The notes: generated from the sequence alone by a model not told the origin. A stretch of DNA of 64,000 bases from Amorphochlora amoebiformis (GCA_054601695.1 BAAHQB010000076.1:496001-560000), one strand, 5' to 3'; numbered from the stretch's first letter, positions 1 through 14,797 are shown. Numbers and translations are program-made.

Positions 1-205
1 ATAATATGCTCATAAGCACGTATATATTATTTATATATATGCATTCATACATATGTTTTAAAAATATGCTTAAAACTTTAATTGATTCTGTAGAAATATT
101 ATATGTAGATATATATGTATACATATACATAGAAGAATATGTTTATAGTTTTTAGATATATCAGTAAGGATTGTTAGGGCGGGCGCAAACACACACGCAT
201 ATACA

Positions 206-249
<44 letters not shown>

Positions 250-576
250 AATATAGATGTGTATATATATGTGTATATATTTATACATATTTTTCATAAA
301 ATATATATATATATATATATATTATTTGTGTTACTTTTTTAGATACCTTGGTGAGGATCGCTCCCGTGAGATCTACGGCGTCTGAAAAGGCCTTGACAAC
401 CTTCCAATAGTGTATATACAATTTGTATGTAATATATATATATATATAATATATCTATATGTACATACTAATACTAAATATCACATATAGTTTATATATT
501 AATATATGTTGTACATGTCACATAGTATAAGAGTTTTAATGGTAACGATGATGGAGATAATAAAAGTATTTATATG

Positions 577-620
<44 letters not shown>

Positions 621-3101
621 GTACACTGTACACATATGCGTGTAAGTTATAATCTTACATATATAGTGCATACGTACATAGACGTACAAAATAGTATGTA
701 TCTAATACAGACATATTATAAATGTATATATATATGTATTATCATCTACATACATATATTCATTATTTTCCTCTTTTTCAACCATCTTACCTACCCCTGC
801 TCATCATGCGCTTGCTACCCTTAGGTAAATTACTGTTATTGCCCTTACGACCCTTATGTCTATTACTCTTATGTAATATATGTCATATATGCATATACAC
901 ATATAATTTTAATATATGTTAATATATATATTATATATGTATATACACAAACACATATATATATACATTTTTTTTTATATACAAGCATAAAATATAGTAG
1001 TCATACAGTATATTCTACGAATATATTCTGTCCATGTCACCTTGGCTGCCTCCTGTCCCGTCATAGCATCGACAACCAGCAGCGTATCGGTCGGCTGCAC
1101 TTCGTCCTTGACGTTCTTTAGCTCGCCTTAAAATGGGAAAGGTATAAATATATATATATATATATATATTATATATTATTTATATATATTATATATATAT
1201 ATATATGTATGTATATATATATATATACATATATCATATATATATATATATATATAGATATGTATATATATATATGTATATTATGTAAATAAGTATGAAT
1301 GTGATATATGTACATATAAGCACCAAGTTAAAGTTTTGGATACCAATCATCTCATCATCGATTTGAAGTCTGCCTGCCGTATCCAAGATTACGACGTCGT
1401 ATCTAATGTATATGTATAATGTAAAAATCATATAACACATACAAATGCGACTAAGTATATCCATATGATGTATGGATTGTACATACAACACATTAAAAAA
1501 AAAAGTTTTTTATGACATTGAATCTGTTGTGTATGTATGTTGTATACATTATACATACAACATATCAGAAAATTACTATATGTATATATGTATATTACTA
1601 CACACTATATATATATATATTATATATGTATACATTTACCTATAACATGTAAGTATAACACATGTATACATATACATATATATACACATATATATGTACA
1701 TACTTACACACATGTACATATATACATATATACACACATACATATATACATCTTATATCCATATATGAATATATTCACTTACACTCACATGTATAAACAT
1801 ATACTCAAAACACACATACGAACACATATCATATACACATCACAAAAAACACATCATATACACATCAAAACCTCAACGTGAGGCATAGAATAACCCAAAG
1901 CCCAGTAGAGTTAAACATGATCTCAAATTAACCCTAGCTCCACTTCTAAGCCTATTGGTACCCCTCCTTGGTTGCGCGTTCGACGGCCTCTACAGCCAAG
2001 ACCTCAGGCTTACCATCTGGGTTTGGCTCAACTACGTCTACCTGAACATTTACACATATTTTTATATATAGTATGTGTATATTATATATGTGTAAATGTA
2101 TTTTGACATATACGTGAATGTACGGGTGTAGGGTATGGTTATGTATGTGTATACGTATACGTATGTATATGTTAAATAATGAATTATCTGTGTATATGTT
2201 TGTGCGTATAAATATTGATATATTATATATGTAATATATATATATATATATATATTATATATAATACTTATACACATATAGATATAAACACAAACAAAAA
2301 ACTGATATTTAGTTCGAATCACCACATTTCATCCTGCCAAGTACATGTACAAATATACCACACATATGTACATAAAAAGCAATATACATCCGCCCACAAG
2401 TATACGTATGTAAGCTTACCCCAACTCTATTAGCAAGTGTCTTGAGCTGAGCCATAGCCGCCGGACGGTACACGTCAAGAGAAGCAAGTAGCACTAGCGT
2501 TAGGGTGGGTTCGGGTTAGAGCAGGGTTGTCATTGCTGTGTGTGTTGAATTACCCCTTTGATTTTGCTTCTTAAGGAGATTGGCAAGCTTGCCTGTTTGT
2601 GTCGTTTTGCCTACGCCCTGGGATGTTGAATGTAATGTGTTTGTGTGTGTGTACGTGGATTTTTTTTAGAATATGTTTTGTATGTGTAAGAATACGTGAA
2701 ATTATGTACATATGCTACGTACTAGTATTTATATGTATTTACCTTCATGCTTGTAACGTATAGATATGTTTAAATATATATATATATATATATATATTTA
2801 TTTATATTCGTATATACTTTAATATATTACATTATATATATATATATATATGTATACACACACATATGTATGTATGTATATGTATATGTATATGTATAAA
2901 TATGTAAATATTTACACACACATATATATTACATTTGTATATATACACATATATATTGTATTTCATATATATTATATATATGTTTACATAAAGTGGTCTA
3001 GTACGCCACAAATGCATACTATGATAAGAACTACACGTCTACTAAAGAAGAGGAAGTAACAACGTACATGTATATATATATATATATATATATACACATA
3101 C

Positions 3102-3155
<54 letters not shown>

Positions 3156-3726
3156 TATATGTATATAAACACGTGTATGTACACATAAATTTTTTTCATA
3201 TATATTATGTTTACAAATACATATACATATACATTTACATATATACCTGCAGACCAGCCATGAGAACGATACGAGGTCCCCCCCCTGGGGAACCTGTCAC
3301 CAAGTCAGATCTATCGTATAATTTATATATTCGTACCTAGTTATAATAATAGTAACAATAGTAATAATGGTAATAATGAAACCAATTATACACGAACAAT
3401 AAGGATACTAATAATAATAGCATTAGGATAATCCATTAGAATAATAATAATAATGATAGCATTAATATAATAATTAGCACCCTCACATTTTTTTTTCAGT
3501 TTTCACAACAACGTATGTGTATAAATCATGCCCAATATGAATGGAAGTATTGTATGTATGCAATACACATATATATATATATGTATGTGTATATATATTA
3601 TATATATATATATATATATACATAGACATATATATATATATATATATTACATATATATTCATAAATTATTTATATTATATATATATTTTTATATACACAT
3701 ATGTATGTATATAAATATTATATATT

Positions 3727-3757
<31 letters not shown>

Positions 3758-3938
3758 CTACAGTTTTGTATGTATATATTATATATATGTATGTATATAT
3801 GTATATATGTAAATATGTATTATATTTAGATGTTATATACATACATATATACTATATATTTATAGTTTTATACATGTCATATACAACATCATAAATATAT
3901 CCATAATAATACATATATACATATATATATTGACAATG

Positions 3939-3983
<45 letters not shown>

Positions 3984-4524
3984 GCATGTGTGTATATATA
4001 TTTGCATATATTTCTACATATATTATATTATACATGCATACATGTACGCATACAAGAATATATGTTACTTTTCGCTCCCCATAAGTGCAGTGAGCTCCTC
4101 GAAAACCACCTACGTTTAGGATTAGGCTTAGATTACACTCCTGTCATTTAGGTTGACAGCTAGGGCTAGGCTAGGGCTAGAGCTACCTTGACAAGTTGTT
4201 GCTCAGGCGAGAGGGCTTTCGATATCTGACGTAGATATGGGATTAAGAATATAATATATGAATATGCCTTTCAGATTTTATGTTTGTATATGAATATGTA
4301 CAATGTAAATGAAATTTGAGACTAGAGAAGAGAGAGAGAACACAGGGCGAGACCTCGATAAGCTCCCTCTCGATGAGACCCAGAGAGAAAGAGGGAGAGA
4401 GGAAGCAGGAGAGAAGAGAGACATGTGAGAGAGATAAGAGTGCCAAGAGGAAGATGGAAGAGAAAGAGAGAAGAGATAAATATGTAAATATTTATACATA
4501 TATATATATCATATATATATATAT

Positions 4525-4574
<50 letters not shown>

Positions 4575-4863
4575 TATATGTATATGTATGTATATATGTA
4601 TATACATGTACATATATATATATTATGATATATATGTTATACATACAACTTACATACAATATACATAGGTTTTTTACGTATATAATTTCGATAAACATAC
4701 TAGGTACATAAAAATGTCTCTCTCTCTCTCTCCTCTCTGTCTCTCCCTCTCTCTCTCTCTCTTTTTATATAATATATATATAATATAATATATATATATA
4801 CACACACATATATATACATATATATACAATATATATATAAATATATTATATATATGTATATAA

Positions 4864-4913
<50 letters not shown>

Positions 4914-4981
4914 GAATATAAATATATCGCAAGTGGAAGGGGGGTTGAAGGGTCAATGTAATACACATGTATATCTATATA

Positions 4982-5034
<53 letters not shown>

Positions 5035-6213
5035 TATATACATCTGTACAACACACAAATTATGTGAAAGCATATTCCTACCTGGACATCCATCGTTAGC
5101 ACCTTGTCCTCCACATTTGCAACGAACCTGTGACACAAGCCGGCGAAAATTTATTTAGTACACATACGATATGTGCTATAAAGGATCTACATCTTAAAGT
5201 TGTGCACATCATATAAACAACACGGGGTGCTCCAGGAGGAGGGAATAGAAAGGGGAGAGAGAGATGAGAGAAAGAGAGAGAGTGGTGAGACAAGCATAGA
5301 AATTTACGAGAGAGGAGAGGAGAACAAGGGAGAGGGAAATTAAAGGGTGAAGAAGAGAGAGGGAGAGAGAGAGCGTGAGTGGGAGAGAGAGAGCGAGAGA
5401 GTCCGAGGGGAAAGTGAGTAGGGTACTCACAACAAAGTTCTAACCCAGCAATCCTACCCCACACTACCCCTTACCTGCGAACGACAGGTAGGGATACATC
5501 AGCTTCCAGGAGTGCCCGACGGATTTGCTTGAGCGGTTTCTTTATATTTTCTGGTCGGGGATTGATATCATATCAGAATTGGATGTCGGTTGGATTAAAT
5601 GTTGCGGTGGATGTAGGAATGTATGTATGGTATGAATTCCTTGTGTTCATTATTTGTGCCAGCACCTGGAGTGAGCTTTTCGTCCTTGCCTAGCATCGAG
5701 AGTGCATTACTCATCGACTCCTGGAGCCCATCAAACATACCTGTCGAGTCGAAGAAAAAGTAAAACACATCGTCAGTTTGCGAGGTGCAAGCTTCGTGAC
5801 ATGTAACTTTGTGCTCCTGCTTGCCTACATGCGAGTGTATTGGTCGAGTGGAAAATCCAAGCCCACAAATCCACATGCTTCACCAGCCACAATCCTCAAG
5901 TCTATGCTCGACCGCGCAAATGAATCACTGTACCTGAGACGTGAACGCTACGCCGCAACCCCTGCATCCTCGAGTCTACCCACGGAATTCGGTTTGATGG
6001 TGCCATTCCGTACCTGAATAAGTCATACGTATCGATTAGAACACCTGGACTTTCAGAAAGGGGGCGTTCCTGCTCGTTCGGCCGCCCCCCTGTCTACCTT
6101 GATGCCCATCTCTGCGTAAATCGGCCAATGTTCGATGAAGAAGGCAATCGATATGCTGTTCGAGCGGTGGTGCTGCCGAGAAGGAAGGAAACAGTAACCA
6201 GGAGGGGCACCAT
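1..6213 (-). CDS. cpSRP54: Plastid-type SRP54/Ffh GTPase, 5' part (continues past left edge)
   Basis: Signal recognition particle GTPase of the bacterial/chloroplast class, which targets membrane proteins to the thylakoid. Fourteen exons join in phase: 6213-6098, 6013-5934, 5740-5666, 5550-5475, 5127-5082, 4225-4187, 4109-4069, 3310-3247, 2617-2554, 2493-2420, 2041-1962, 1402-1344, 1126-1041, 400-347. The N domain begins MFDGLQ and contains [15 protein letters not shown]. The G domain has [15 protein letters not shown] (P-loop), [28 protein letters not shown] (G3) and [23 protein letters not shown] is the Ffh/cpSRP54 form, whereas cytosolic SRP54 has DTSGR. Translation from ATG 6213 begins [17 protein letters not shown], a signal peptide, followed by a basic Ser/Arg-rich stretch, so a bipartite plastid-targeting leader is inferred. 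The TKxDG motif and M domain lie off the window. Introns carry TA, GA and CT arrays. Confidence 0.9.
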
Positions 6214-6442
6214 GCTTCGGAGTAGGGCACCAGGCGCCATTCCGCCTCTTTGGGTATGTCACGCAGAGTGATGGCCTCCTGTCTTGTTGTGACCTAACGT
6301 AATGTCACTGCTCAGACTATGTGACCCAGGCATGAATATAGGGCATATCACGCTTCTAAATTGGATTCCGTGGGTTCCGATGAATTCGTGATTCGCGAGA
6401 TCGTCACGGCATCCTTCGCGCTAGCTCACAGCTGGAACGAGG

Positions 6443-6918
6443 ATGGCCGCGGATCTCGAGGGATACGCGAAGCTCGTTGGGGAGAAATTTCAGTATTACG
6501 TGGCAAAAACAACCTTCATCCTGGGCCGGAAAGCCAAGAAGGAGCATAAACTGGCGGACAATGAGGAGTTCTTTTGCATATCAGAGCAAAAAAATATATC
6601 GCGTAAGGTGCGCGGGTTGGCAGATGCGGGGAAAGGGTGTGAGCTGGATGATTATGGCAAGGCTTCTCGCCAATACATGTGACATGTGTGTATTTTCTGG
6701 AATATTCTGATTGTGTGTCTGGAATGATATGACAGCACGCGATAGTCACGTGGGATCCCAAGACTAAGGGCTGGTACTTAGAGTGCCGAGGGAAGAACGG
6801 TCTACATGTCAATGGGAAGTTGGTGATGCCCGATAATAGGAAAGCACGACTGTCGGACAAGGCGCAAATAAAAATAAGTGGGGTTACTGTATATTTCTTG
6901 CTGCCCAAGTTGAAGTAG
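6443..6918 (+). CDS. Small FHA-domain protein (FOXK/Fhl1/plant FHA2-like)
   Basis: Two exons, 6443-6607 and 6736-6918, encode 115 aa that are almost entirely one forkhead-associated domain, a phosphothreonine-binding module. Visible hallmarks are YAKLVGEKFQYYV near the N-terminus, ILGRKAKKE (the FHA GR), NISRKHAIV (the S-x-x-H phosphothreonine-binding loop, split by the intron after SRK) and GKNGLHVNG (the conserved N-G loop), ending VYFLLPKLK. The aKLxGe.F.YYv lead-in and FYFLLP end resemble the FHA domains of FOXK, yeast Fhl1 and plant FHA2, which act in transcription. No forkhead or other domain follows, so this is an FHA-only protein. The 128-nt intron is ordinary sequence. It is divergent from the SRP54 gene with 229 bp between start codons. 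Confidence 0.85.
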
Positions 6919-7485
6919 GAGGATAGCTTCTTGAACTCGAGTGCCTGTATCCACGGTACGGGCAAGCTTTTCCAATGCGCCTTATTGCTGTCTCAGTGCG
7001 AGAAATGTAGAACTCCATTATTGTAAAATGTCTTAAACTTCAAAGATCAATGATATATAATATTGTACAATCATTACATGTGCATGTCACATGAATCGTG
7101 ATGATCATGTTATTCATGTACATCTAGTAAATTACAATGCCAATTGCACCGTACATGTATGATGTACCGTGTGTGTATAGGGGTCGGGATTAGTGGTGGC
7201 GATTGCTACTGCTGGCCTGAACCCGATGATCGATATATATGAAAGCCTTCATGCATGCGCTTCATTTGAAGATCGGATTCAATGATTATAATTATCGTAT
7301 CATATAGACAAATTAATACCACAACGCAGCCTACATGACGGTTTTCACAGCTGGCGAGTATACGTACTATTTGACCATCTAGATGACAATTATACAATTA
7401 TAAGGGTAATTTAAACTCTTCATCTTCACTATCTCCAGCCAGCGGATCTCCAGTACAGTTACAGTCTTACAGACCGGGTCATATA

Positions 7486-7524
<39 letters not shown>

Positions 7525-7930
7525 GTACGTAGACATGGGTGCTATGATCACAGATTCACAGTCGACTAGATGGTATAATTAAATATCTGAACTTAACAAT
7601 ATTGCCTATTGCGTACTCAATATGTTGATCATACGTGTAACATGAATCCGATCATTCTGATTTTTACGCAAGTTGATACTATGAATTACTAGAACCATGA
7701 TGATGAGACTTTAAAGTTACTTTTGCATCGTTTTTAATAATCGTACAATGTGAACAACAATGATCATCGCCGATTCATCGGAGGATTTTGACAACAACAA
7801 TACTACTGAGAATGATAATTCGTAAATTACCGGGCCGGCCGCTGAGCCGCGGCGTACTAAATTCAAACAAGCTCGCATGCCAATATAGTGTAGCTTTCTG
7901 AGCCAAGTGTTTTCCATTCTACCCGAAGTC
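6919..7930. other. Convergent intergenic region between FHA and GH72 genes
   Basis: About 1 kb separates the stop codons of two converging genes. It is AT-rich but mostly not simple repeat; one (TA)n run lies near 7490-7520. Short open frames here have no recognisable domain. I see no RNA gene. Several CTAG tetramers occur, fewer than in the two other convergent spacers. Confidence 0.6.
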
Positions 7931-8817
7931 TTAGAAGACGTCGCTTGCCGTGCGTTGAGACACGCCAGCACGCACGTGGAAATGACGTTGACATGCCCAT
8001 ATCGTGATCAAAATTGTCACGGCGGCGGCGGTCATCAATACCGCTGAGGCTGCGCTCTTCCATTCGATCTGCCGTGCATACACATAAGTAACACACACAC
8101 ATATATATATATATATATATGTATACATATGTCCTTATAATAATGTAGGTACAGAAGTATATATGTATTATACATCACATGCACACAACCATTCACAAAC
8201 ATATTTAATCATACGTTAATACGTAATACACATTTTTATTGGTATTTTCATATGTATATATATGTATATATCATATATATATATATATATATATGAAATA
8301 CAGATGGTGTCAAAGCAATTATGCATAAATATATGTGTAACTTACAATAGGTTCGACGCGTGGGAGCCACATGGCCTGGAGCACCGCATATAATAGCCTA
8401 TACACATTTACGGATTTAAATATACACACAAATATATACATATATATATTTATACGATATATATGTGTATATATTTATATATATATATATATGTATATAC
8501 ATATGTGTATATATATATGTGTGTATGTATATATATATATATATATACATATATATAATGAACAATGGCACACATTCATATGGTGTCATTTAAAAGTTTT
8601 ATATATGTATATATATATATATATGTGTGTATATGTATATATCTGTAAATTTGTATTGTTTGAAAACATTTATGTAATATATATGTAATATATAATATTC
8701 ATATATATATATATATATGTATTTACATACATGTTCATAATAATAATATGTACGTGTTAGCAAATTAAATACAATTGTACTGTATACACATATTCATATG
8801 TATATCACATATATGTG

Positions 8818-8853
<36 letters not shown>

Positions 8854-9015
8854 GTATACGTATATAACACGGTATATACTCATTTATGTAAGTATTGTAG
8901 ATGAATAACATGTATTATGTAATATACCTTCAATATATATATATATACATAATATAATATACATTGAATATAGATATACATGTGTAAAAAAAGTACATAT
9001 ACGTATGCATGACAA

Positions 9016-9065
<50 letters not shown>

Positions 9066-9070
9066 CACAT

Positions 9071-9125
<55 letters not shown>

Positions 9126-9140
9126 ATGTAAACCTGCACA

Positions 9141-9172
<32 letters not shown>

Positions 9173-9197
9173 ATATACACATACACACACACATATG

Positions 9198-9233
<36 letters not shown>

Positions 9234-9558
9234 ATAAATGTAAACCTGCACACAATTATATATATATATATATATATATGTATTATATTTATGTTAGTAC
9301 ACAGGCTTATATACATAATTGTATATCTAGCTCATATAAATATCTTCAGTTACACATCAAAGTATCTACCTGGGCTCAAGTTGGTTTACATTCGTTCCAT
9401 CGACACCAGAAACCTACGTTAAATATTTTGTTTTACATTTATATATTATATATATATATATGTATAAGTGTACATATATCTCATTAATATATAAATTTAA
9501 AAATACTGAAATCTAATATGAGTGTATATTATATATATATATATATATGTATAAACAG

Positions 9559-9598
<40 letters not shown>

Positions 9599-9608
9599 GT
9601 ATATACGA

Positions 9609-9639
<31 letters not shown>

Positions 9640-10655
9640 CATATATTTACATATATATATTATATATATATATATTTACATATATTTACATATATATATA
9701 TAATACATACATATACATATGTGTATATATATTCTACCACCAATCTTACACAAAATAGTTACATGTCAACTCATATAGAGATAACATTAGTGACACTAAT
9801 TATGATAATAATATGAGGAATATTTAAGAACAAGAATACAACTCAACCTTTCTCATGCGTTCGGCATAGATGTACATTACACAAGTGACATGAATATCAC
9901 GCTCTTGTCTTTATTACCTTGTTAATCCCAAAGAACCCCTCGTTTAGGTAGTGATCTGGGAAGGCAGGCATATACTGGCCACAGAGTGACGGCTTCCAGA
10001 TGTTTAGATTCGGACACTCGACATGGGCCTTCGTATCGACGTATCGTTATAGTTATACCAGTAACTTCTTACAAAATTATTAATATGATTGTGAGTTGTA
10101 CACACATGGTACATGTATAATTATGTATACGCATACAATTCCAGGCACATGCATAAATATATATGCCTATAACTGAGTATAAACCAATGCGTTCACAAAC
10201 AATCCGAGGCATTTCACCTTGAAATCACAGGTCTTGGGGTCGAATTTAGCGTGCGGGTAGTGGTACTTCCAGCCACCCTTCTTGCCCTAAAACAATGATT
10301 AAAAAATTATCTTTGTCTGTTCATACATCCCTAACGCGTACCCATTAGCCCTCTCCATCCCTGGCACAACTATCTCGCATAGATCACCTTTTTGGTGTTA
10401 TCAGCACATATATTCGTCGGGAAGTGAGTTGTTGTTTTCCATGCCTGAGTTTAGGTTTATTGTCAGTATGGGACTCGGGTATGACTTGGGCATGTTTGGA
10501 TTCAGGGGTTTGTAGCGTGTGTGAGAGTTAACCTCATCAATCCAAGCCATGACGAAACCTCCGAGCACCCCTCGACTCTCAGCGTGAGCCTAATTAATGT
10601 GTACATATACATATATATATATATATATTATACATATATACATGTATATATATAT

Positions 10656-10705
<50 letters not shown>

Positions 10706-11101
10706 CATACTTTGTAACTACATAATTAAATGCATGTTTGAAAATACATTTAGATTTGACTACAGTATATTACATCGTAGAGAAGACTAGCAAGGTTGGA
10801 CACCCACTCAGCATGCGTACGTTGATCCTGAATGGTTAAGATCACAATCATAATTGCCATACCAGTTATGCTGAAGTGTACAATGGGCTCAGGTTACTGT
10901 ACACGTGTAAATATATATTGGGGCTTAATTGTAGTCATAAGAGTGGAAAAGAAATTCTACCTCCCCAAATCCCTTGGTTTCATTTCCAGGGGTGTTATAG
11001 CAGGGGGTGTGACAGACTTCCTTGGTACATACACCTGGACACAAGAATCATTTAGCTACATAAATAAACACTACGTACGAAAGTACACATATACTCTATA
11101 T

Positions 11102-11133
<32 letters not shown>

Positions 11134-11183
11134 CATATATACAATTATACGTATCTATATTATATATACATATATATATTATA

Positions 11184-11224
<41 letters not shown>

Positions 11225-11258
11225 AATATACATTATATATTTAAATATACATTATATA

Positions 11259-11313
<55 letters not shown>

Positions 11314-11560
11314 ATTTATGTTCTCCAAACACACGCATAATACATAGGTAGGCAAATTATATTTAAAATTTCACATACGTGTATATAGATACACGTAAAA
11401 ATATATATATCCTATATGTAGTATGGATGCGTATATATACACACTTTGATATAAATATATATACACATACATATTATATATATATATATACATCTAATAT
11501 CTATATATATATATATATATATATATAAGATACCTATGTAAATATACACGTACACAATAC

Positions 11561-11591
<31 letters not shown>

Positions 11592-12370
11592 AATGTATAT
11601 AATACAAAAAATAACATACTTTAATATTTCTAATACACATTGAGCAACGAATGTATTTTACACGAAATAATTACTCACCGCAGGAGTCTCTGTACGCGTC
11701 AACTCCATACTGAGAATATAATTGCGTTAGAGTTCGAACTGGGGAAGTATAGAGATATCCAGGTTGCAAGGATTCGAAAGTAGTTTTGTAACTTCAGATA
11801 GATTTGGGATGGAATGTCAGATTGATGCTACCTCTGTAATAGCAAGTGGCTTGTTCGACGAATCGTCAACCTGATAAGCACAGGAACGTAATTACAAAAT
11901 ATCTACGTATGCATTGCATATGTAAATACATTTGTTTTACATATATATATATATATCCATATAATATATATATATATGTATATATATATATGTGTATATA
12001 TATGTAATACCCATATTTGAACAACCTCCCACTCTGCTTGGCTCTAACCTGATGCAAGAAGTTCTCCTCTCCTTCTCCAAAGTTCTTGCCTCGGTAAATC
12101 TGTCCAGCGTAAAAATCTGGGGTTTGTAGGGGGTTAACACTATTTGGTTCGCGTCAATGTGAAGAATGAGGCTTAGGATTAGAATAAGTATTACCGAGGT
12201 TGGGCATGAAGCGATCTCCAAACATCGCAAGGCGAAGGTGAAGCTGGTATGTAAAGTAACGTGTGTTATTTCGTATGTCTATTTGGTCAGGGGGTGTGTC
12301 TATGTATTGGTGTGTATGCATACATTTTTTGTAAGGAAATATTGGTTATGAAGTACCATCAATGTGCATG

Positions 12371-12418
<48 letters not shown>

Positions 12419-12434
12419 CAAACAAAATATAGCC

Positions 12435-12476
<42 letters not shown>

Positions 12477-14797
12477 ATAATATATCTATATAATATACGC
12501 ATATATAATATATATATATATATATATTGGATATATATATATATACATATTTAATACTATTTTTTATATATATTTATATATGTATGTATACATATATATT
12601 ATATATATTATGTATATTTACTGTTAAAATCTTCTGGATGTATACGTAGTATGTGCATATGTCTTATACCATATCGATATCGGCGAAAGTGGAGGTGACC
12701 AGCTTGTAGTTTTCCTGTACAACATAGAATTTATCACAATCTTTATTACGTACCATTTTGGTACACTCACTCTGTAAAAATATGTATCCTAAATAAAAAA
12801 CATACTATATTACATTTATATAACATATGTGTGAATATGTAATACTACATACAATAATAATAACACATATGTATAAGTGCATATGTGTTTATGCTACGTA
12901 ATACCGGTCCAAGCTTCTCATGTGCAAGATACGCGGCACGGTCGATCCATCCATAAAGCGCTGTATTGTTTAGAAGGATGTAAATCGGACTTGTGAAGTG
13001 ATATATTTCCCAAAATTCCTGATAATCCTATCCTGACCCAGCTCGTACACTAACCCTTACCCTTACCCTTACCCTTGTAAAGACAGGTGAGAGACTTGAC
13101 ACACGGCGATGTTTTATTCGTGAAGTCGAAATTCGTGCACCCGCCCTGGGTTGTCGGTAGAGGATCCCACCCACACTGGAAGCTGTGAGAATTTCCAGAA
13201 TGTGAGGAGTCATGATTACCAGGGTATGTTCGTTGTTTTGGGGAATCGAATTACATTCCGTCTAAGGCGTAGATGAATCCGTTCCAGCCTCCATTGATCT
13301 CGTTTCCGAACGACCAGCTGTGATCACATCATGAGGTTGTGAGTGTATCGAATGGGAGCATGATTTATGTTTGGCCTTTGTGCTAAATGATTTCTTTATA
13401 AACATGCAGGATATGTATGTAATATTATTACCCTAAGACGGCCGGATGCTCCTTGTACTTATACACCTGCAGTTTTTTTCGTTGTTAATCATCCACATCT
13501 TACAAACTCATACTGTATCGAGAACCCCCTGCACAACCCCATCGAAAAGTGCTTGCCCTACCTCCCGTTAGCCTCTTCTCTTTCTTCCCTATGTATGGTA
13601 TACCTGTTTGGCGAAGTCTTGGGCGACGCGTTCTAAATCGTCCTTAGACGTGATAGGGGTTTGGAGAGTCGAACCCAGAAAATACGTGATCATAACCTGA
13701 AAAATGGTTTTATTTATATACACATGTGAGTAAATGTATATTCTCTAATGCAATTTATTGTGTATCCTGATTACGGCATGGGCTACGTATCCTCAACTAC
13801 GTACGTATCCACAATGCTCCTTTGAATCTTCGAGGACACATGTAAGCATACGCGTAAATTTATGCACAGTATACACTTTTGCTTGGAAATACCTTCAGAT
13901 CATACTGATGCGCCATGTCAAGGAACTCGTCATGGTTACGTGTTCGATTCCATGCGTACCTGCGGGTAATTTAGTATTATTTTCTGGCTCTTTGTCAGCC
14001 CCCAAGAAAGGGAAATTACGACTAGTTCTGGACGTCCCTAAAGTCTCAATCCCCTGGAACCCGAACAACATATTGAGTAATCCATGAAGACGGCACTTTT
14101 TTTACTGGGGTGCGGGATAGAGTCTCACGTTCGGATAGAGTTGGCACCCAGGGCCTTCAGCAGGGGCATGTCCCTCACCCAAAACGCTGAGAACTCGTTC
14201 GTGAAGTAGTCACCGTAGGGATGTCCATACCTGTGTTCCAGTATTATACAACGACAGTCAGTAACTAAATTAGCCGATACACGAAGAAAAACCGGAGTGT
14301 CACGGATACGAAGGCAGTGAACATTCCATCGCTACTGCTCGATATCCCAGGCTAGATGGCGAAGAAGTGAGAAAGGTTACTTACAATGGATCGTCCCCTA
14401 AAGGTACAGGTGAGTAGGCCACTCCCTTTATGAAAAATGGCTCCTCGTTGTAGTACAGAACCTTATCTTTAAGAGCTATCCCGCTTTTTGTGCCGTTCAT
14501 TGAGCGCTTGGATGGTTCGGTCGGATAATTGGTCGGGGTTGTGATGGTGGAAGCAGGCTTTGAGACGTGAGTGGAGTGTGTGGGATGTTCAATCGATTTG
14601 GAAGTGGTATGATGGATTGAAGGATTTGTGGATGAATCGGACGGCTTCTTTATCGTGTCCAGCGGAGGAACGATGCTCTTGTGCTCCTGATGCGCGGTGG
14701 CTCGCGTCGCGTACTTCACCCTGTTGTGGTCGGTCTCGTGCTCATGGGAGAGGCACAGGAGGGCTACGCACCCTAGTCCGAGCGTAGACAGCCTCAT
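7931..14797 (-). CDS. GH72-family beta-1,3-glucanosyltransferase-like type I membrane protein
   Basis: GH72 enzymes remodel beta-1,3-glucan at the cell surface by cutting and religating chains. ATG 14797 gives a signal peptide ([17 protein letters not shown]) and a Ser/Thr/Pro-rich linker of about 100 aa. The GH72 core is spread over about 20 exons: 14797-14385, 14230-14129, 13959-13893, 13696-13604, 13466-13432, 13317-13255, 13182-13073, 12960-12905, 12714-12670, 12243-12195, 12116-12049, 11870-11832, 11709-11679, 11034-10961, 10827-10774, 10577-10533, 10444-10388, 10286-10218, 10028-9918, 9413-9370. Motifs in order are [33 protein letters not shown] (acid/base Glu), [29 protein letters not shown] (nucleophile Glu), [21 protein letters not shown] and [13 protein letters not shown] small exon near 8365 and a last exon (stop 7931) with a hydrophobic helix and basic tail suggest a TM anchor rather than GPI; that last junction is unresolved. 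Two Cys-rich stretches (13182-13073, 11034-10961) look inserted. Confidence 0.85.
9060..9255. repeat. Tandem duplication of about 112 bp in a GH72 intron
   Basis: Two copies of a unit made of a (CA)n run, a (TA)n run and the unique phrase ataaatgtaaacctgcac (9123 and 9235) lie within the intron between the exons near 9370 and 8365. The unique core is bounded by TA arrays on both sides. Confidence 0.7.
13021..13073 (-). repeat. Telomere-variant repeat abutting a 5' splice site
   Basis: On the minus strand the intron after GH72 exon 13182-13073 begins with three GTAAGG-type units followed by GTTAGT, a variant of TTAGGG. The donor site GTAAGG is therefore the first unit of the repeat. Confidence 0.6.

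Noticed and set aside
7717-8102. Alternative minus-strand frames overlapping the GH72 last exon
   Set aside because: They lack domains and start codon context; the TM-encoding frame fits the end of a surface enzyme better, although the junction is unresolved.
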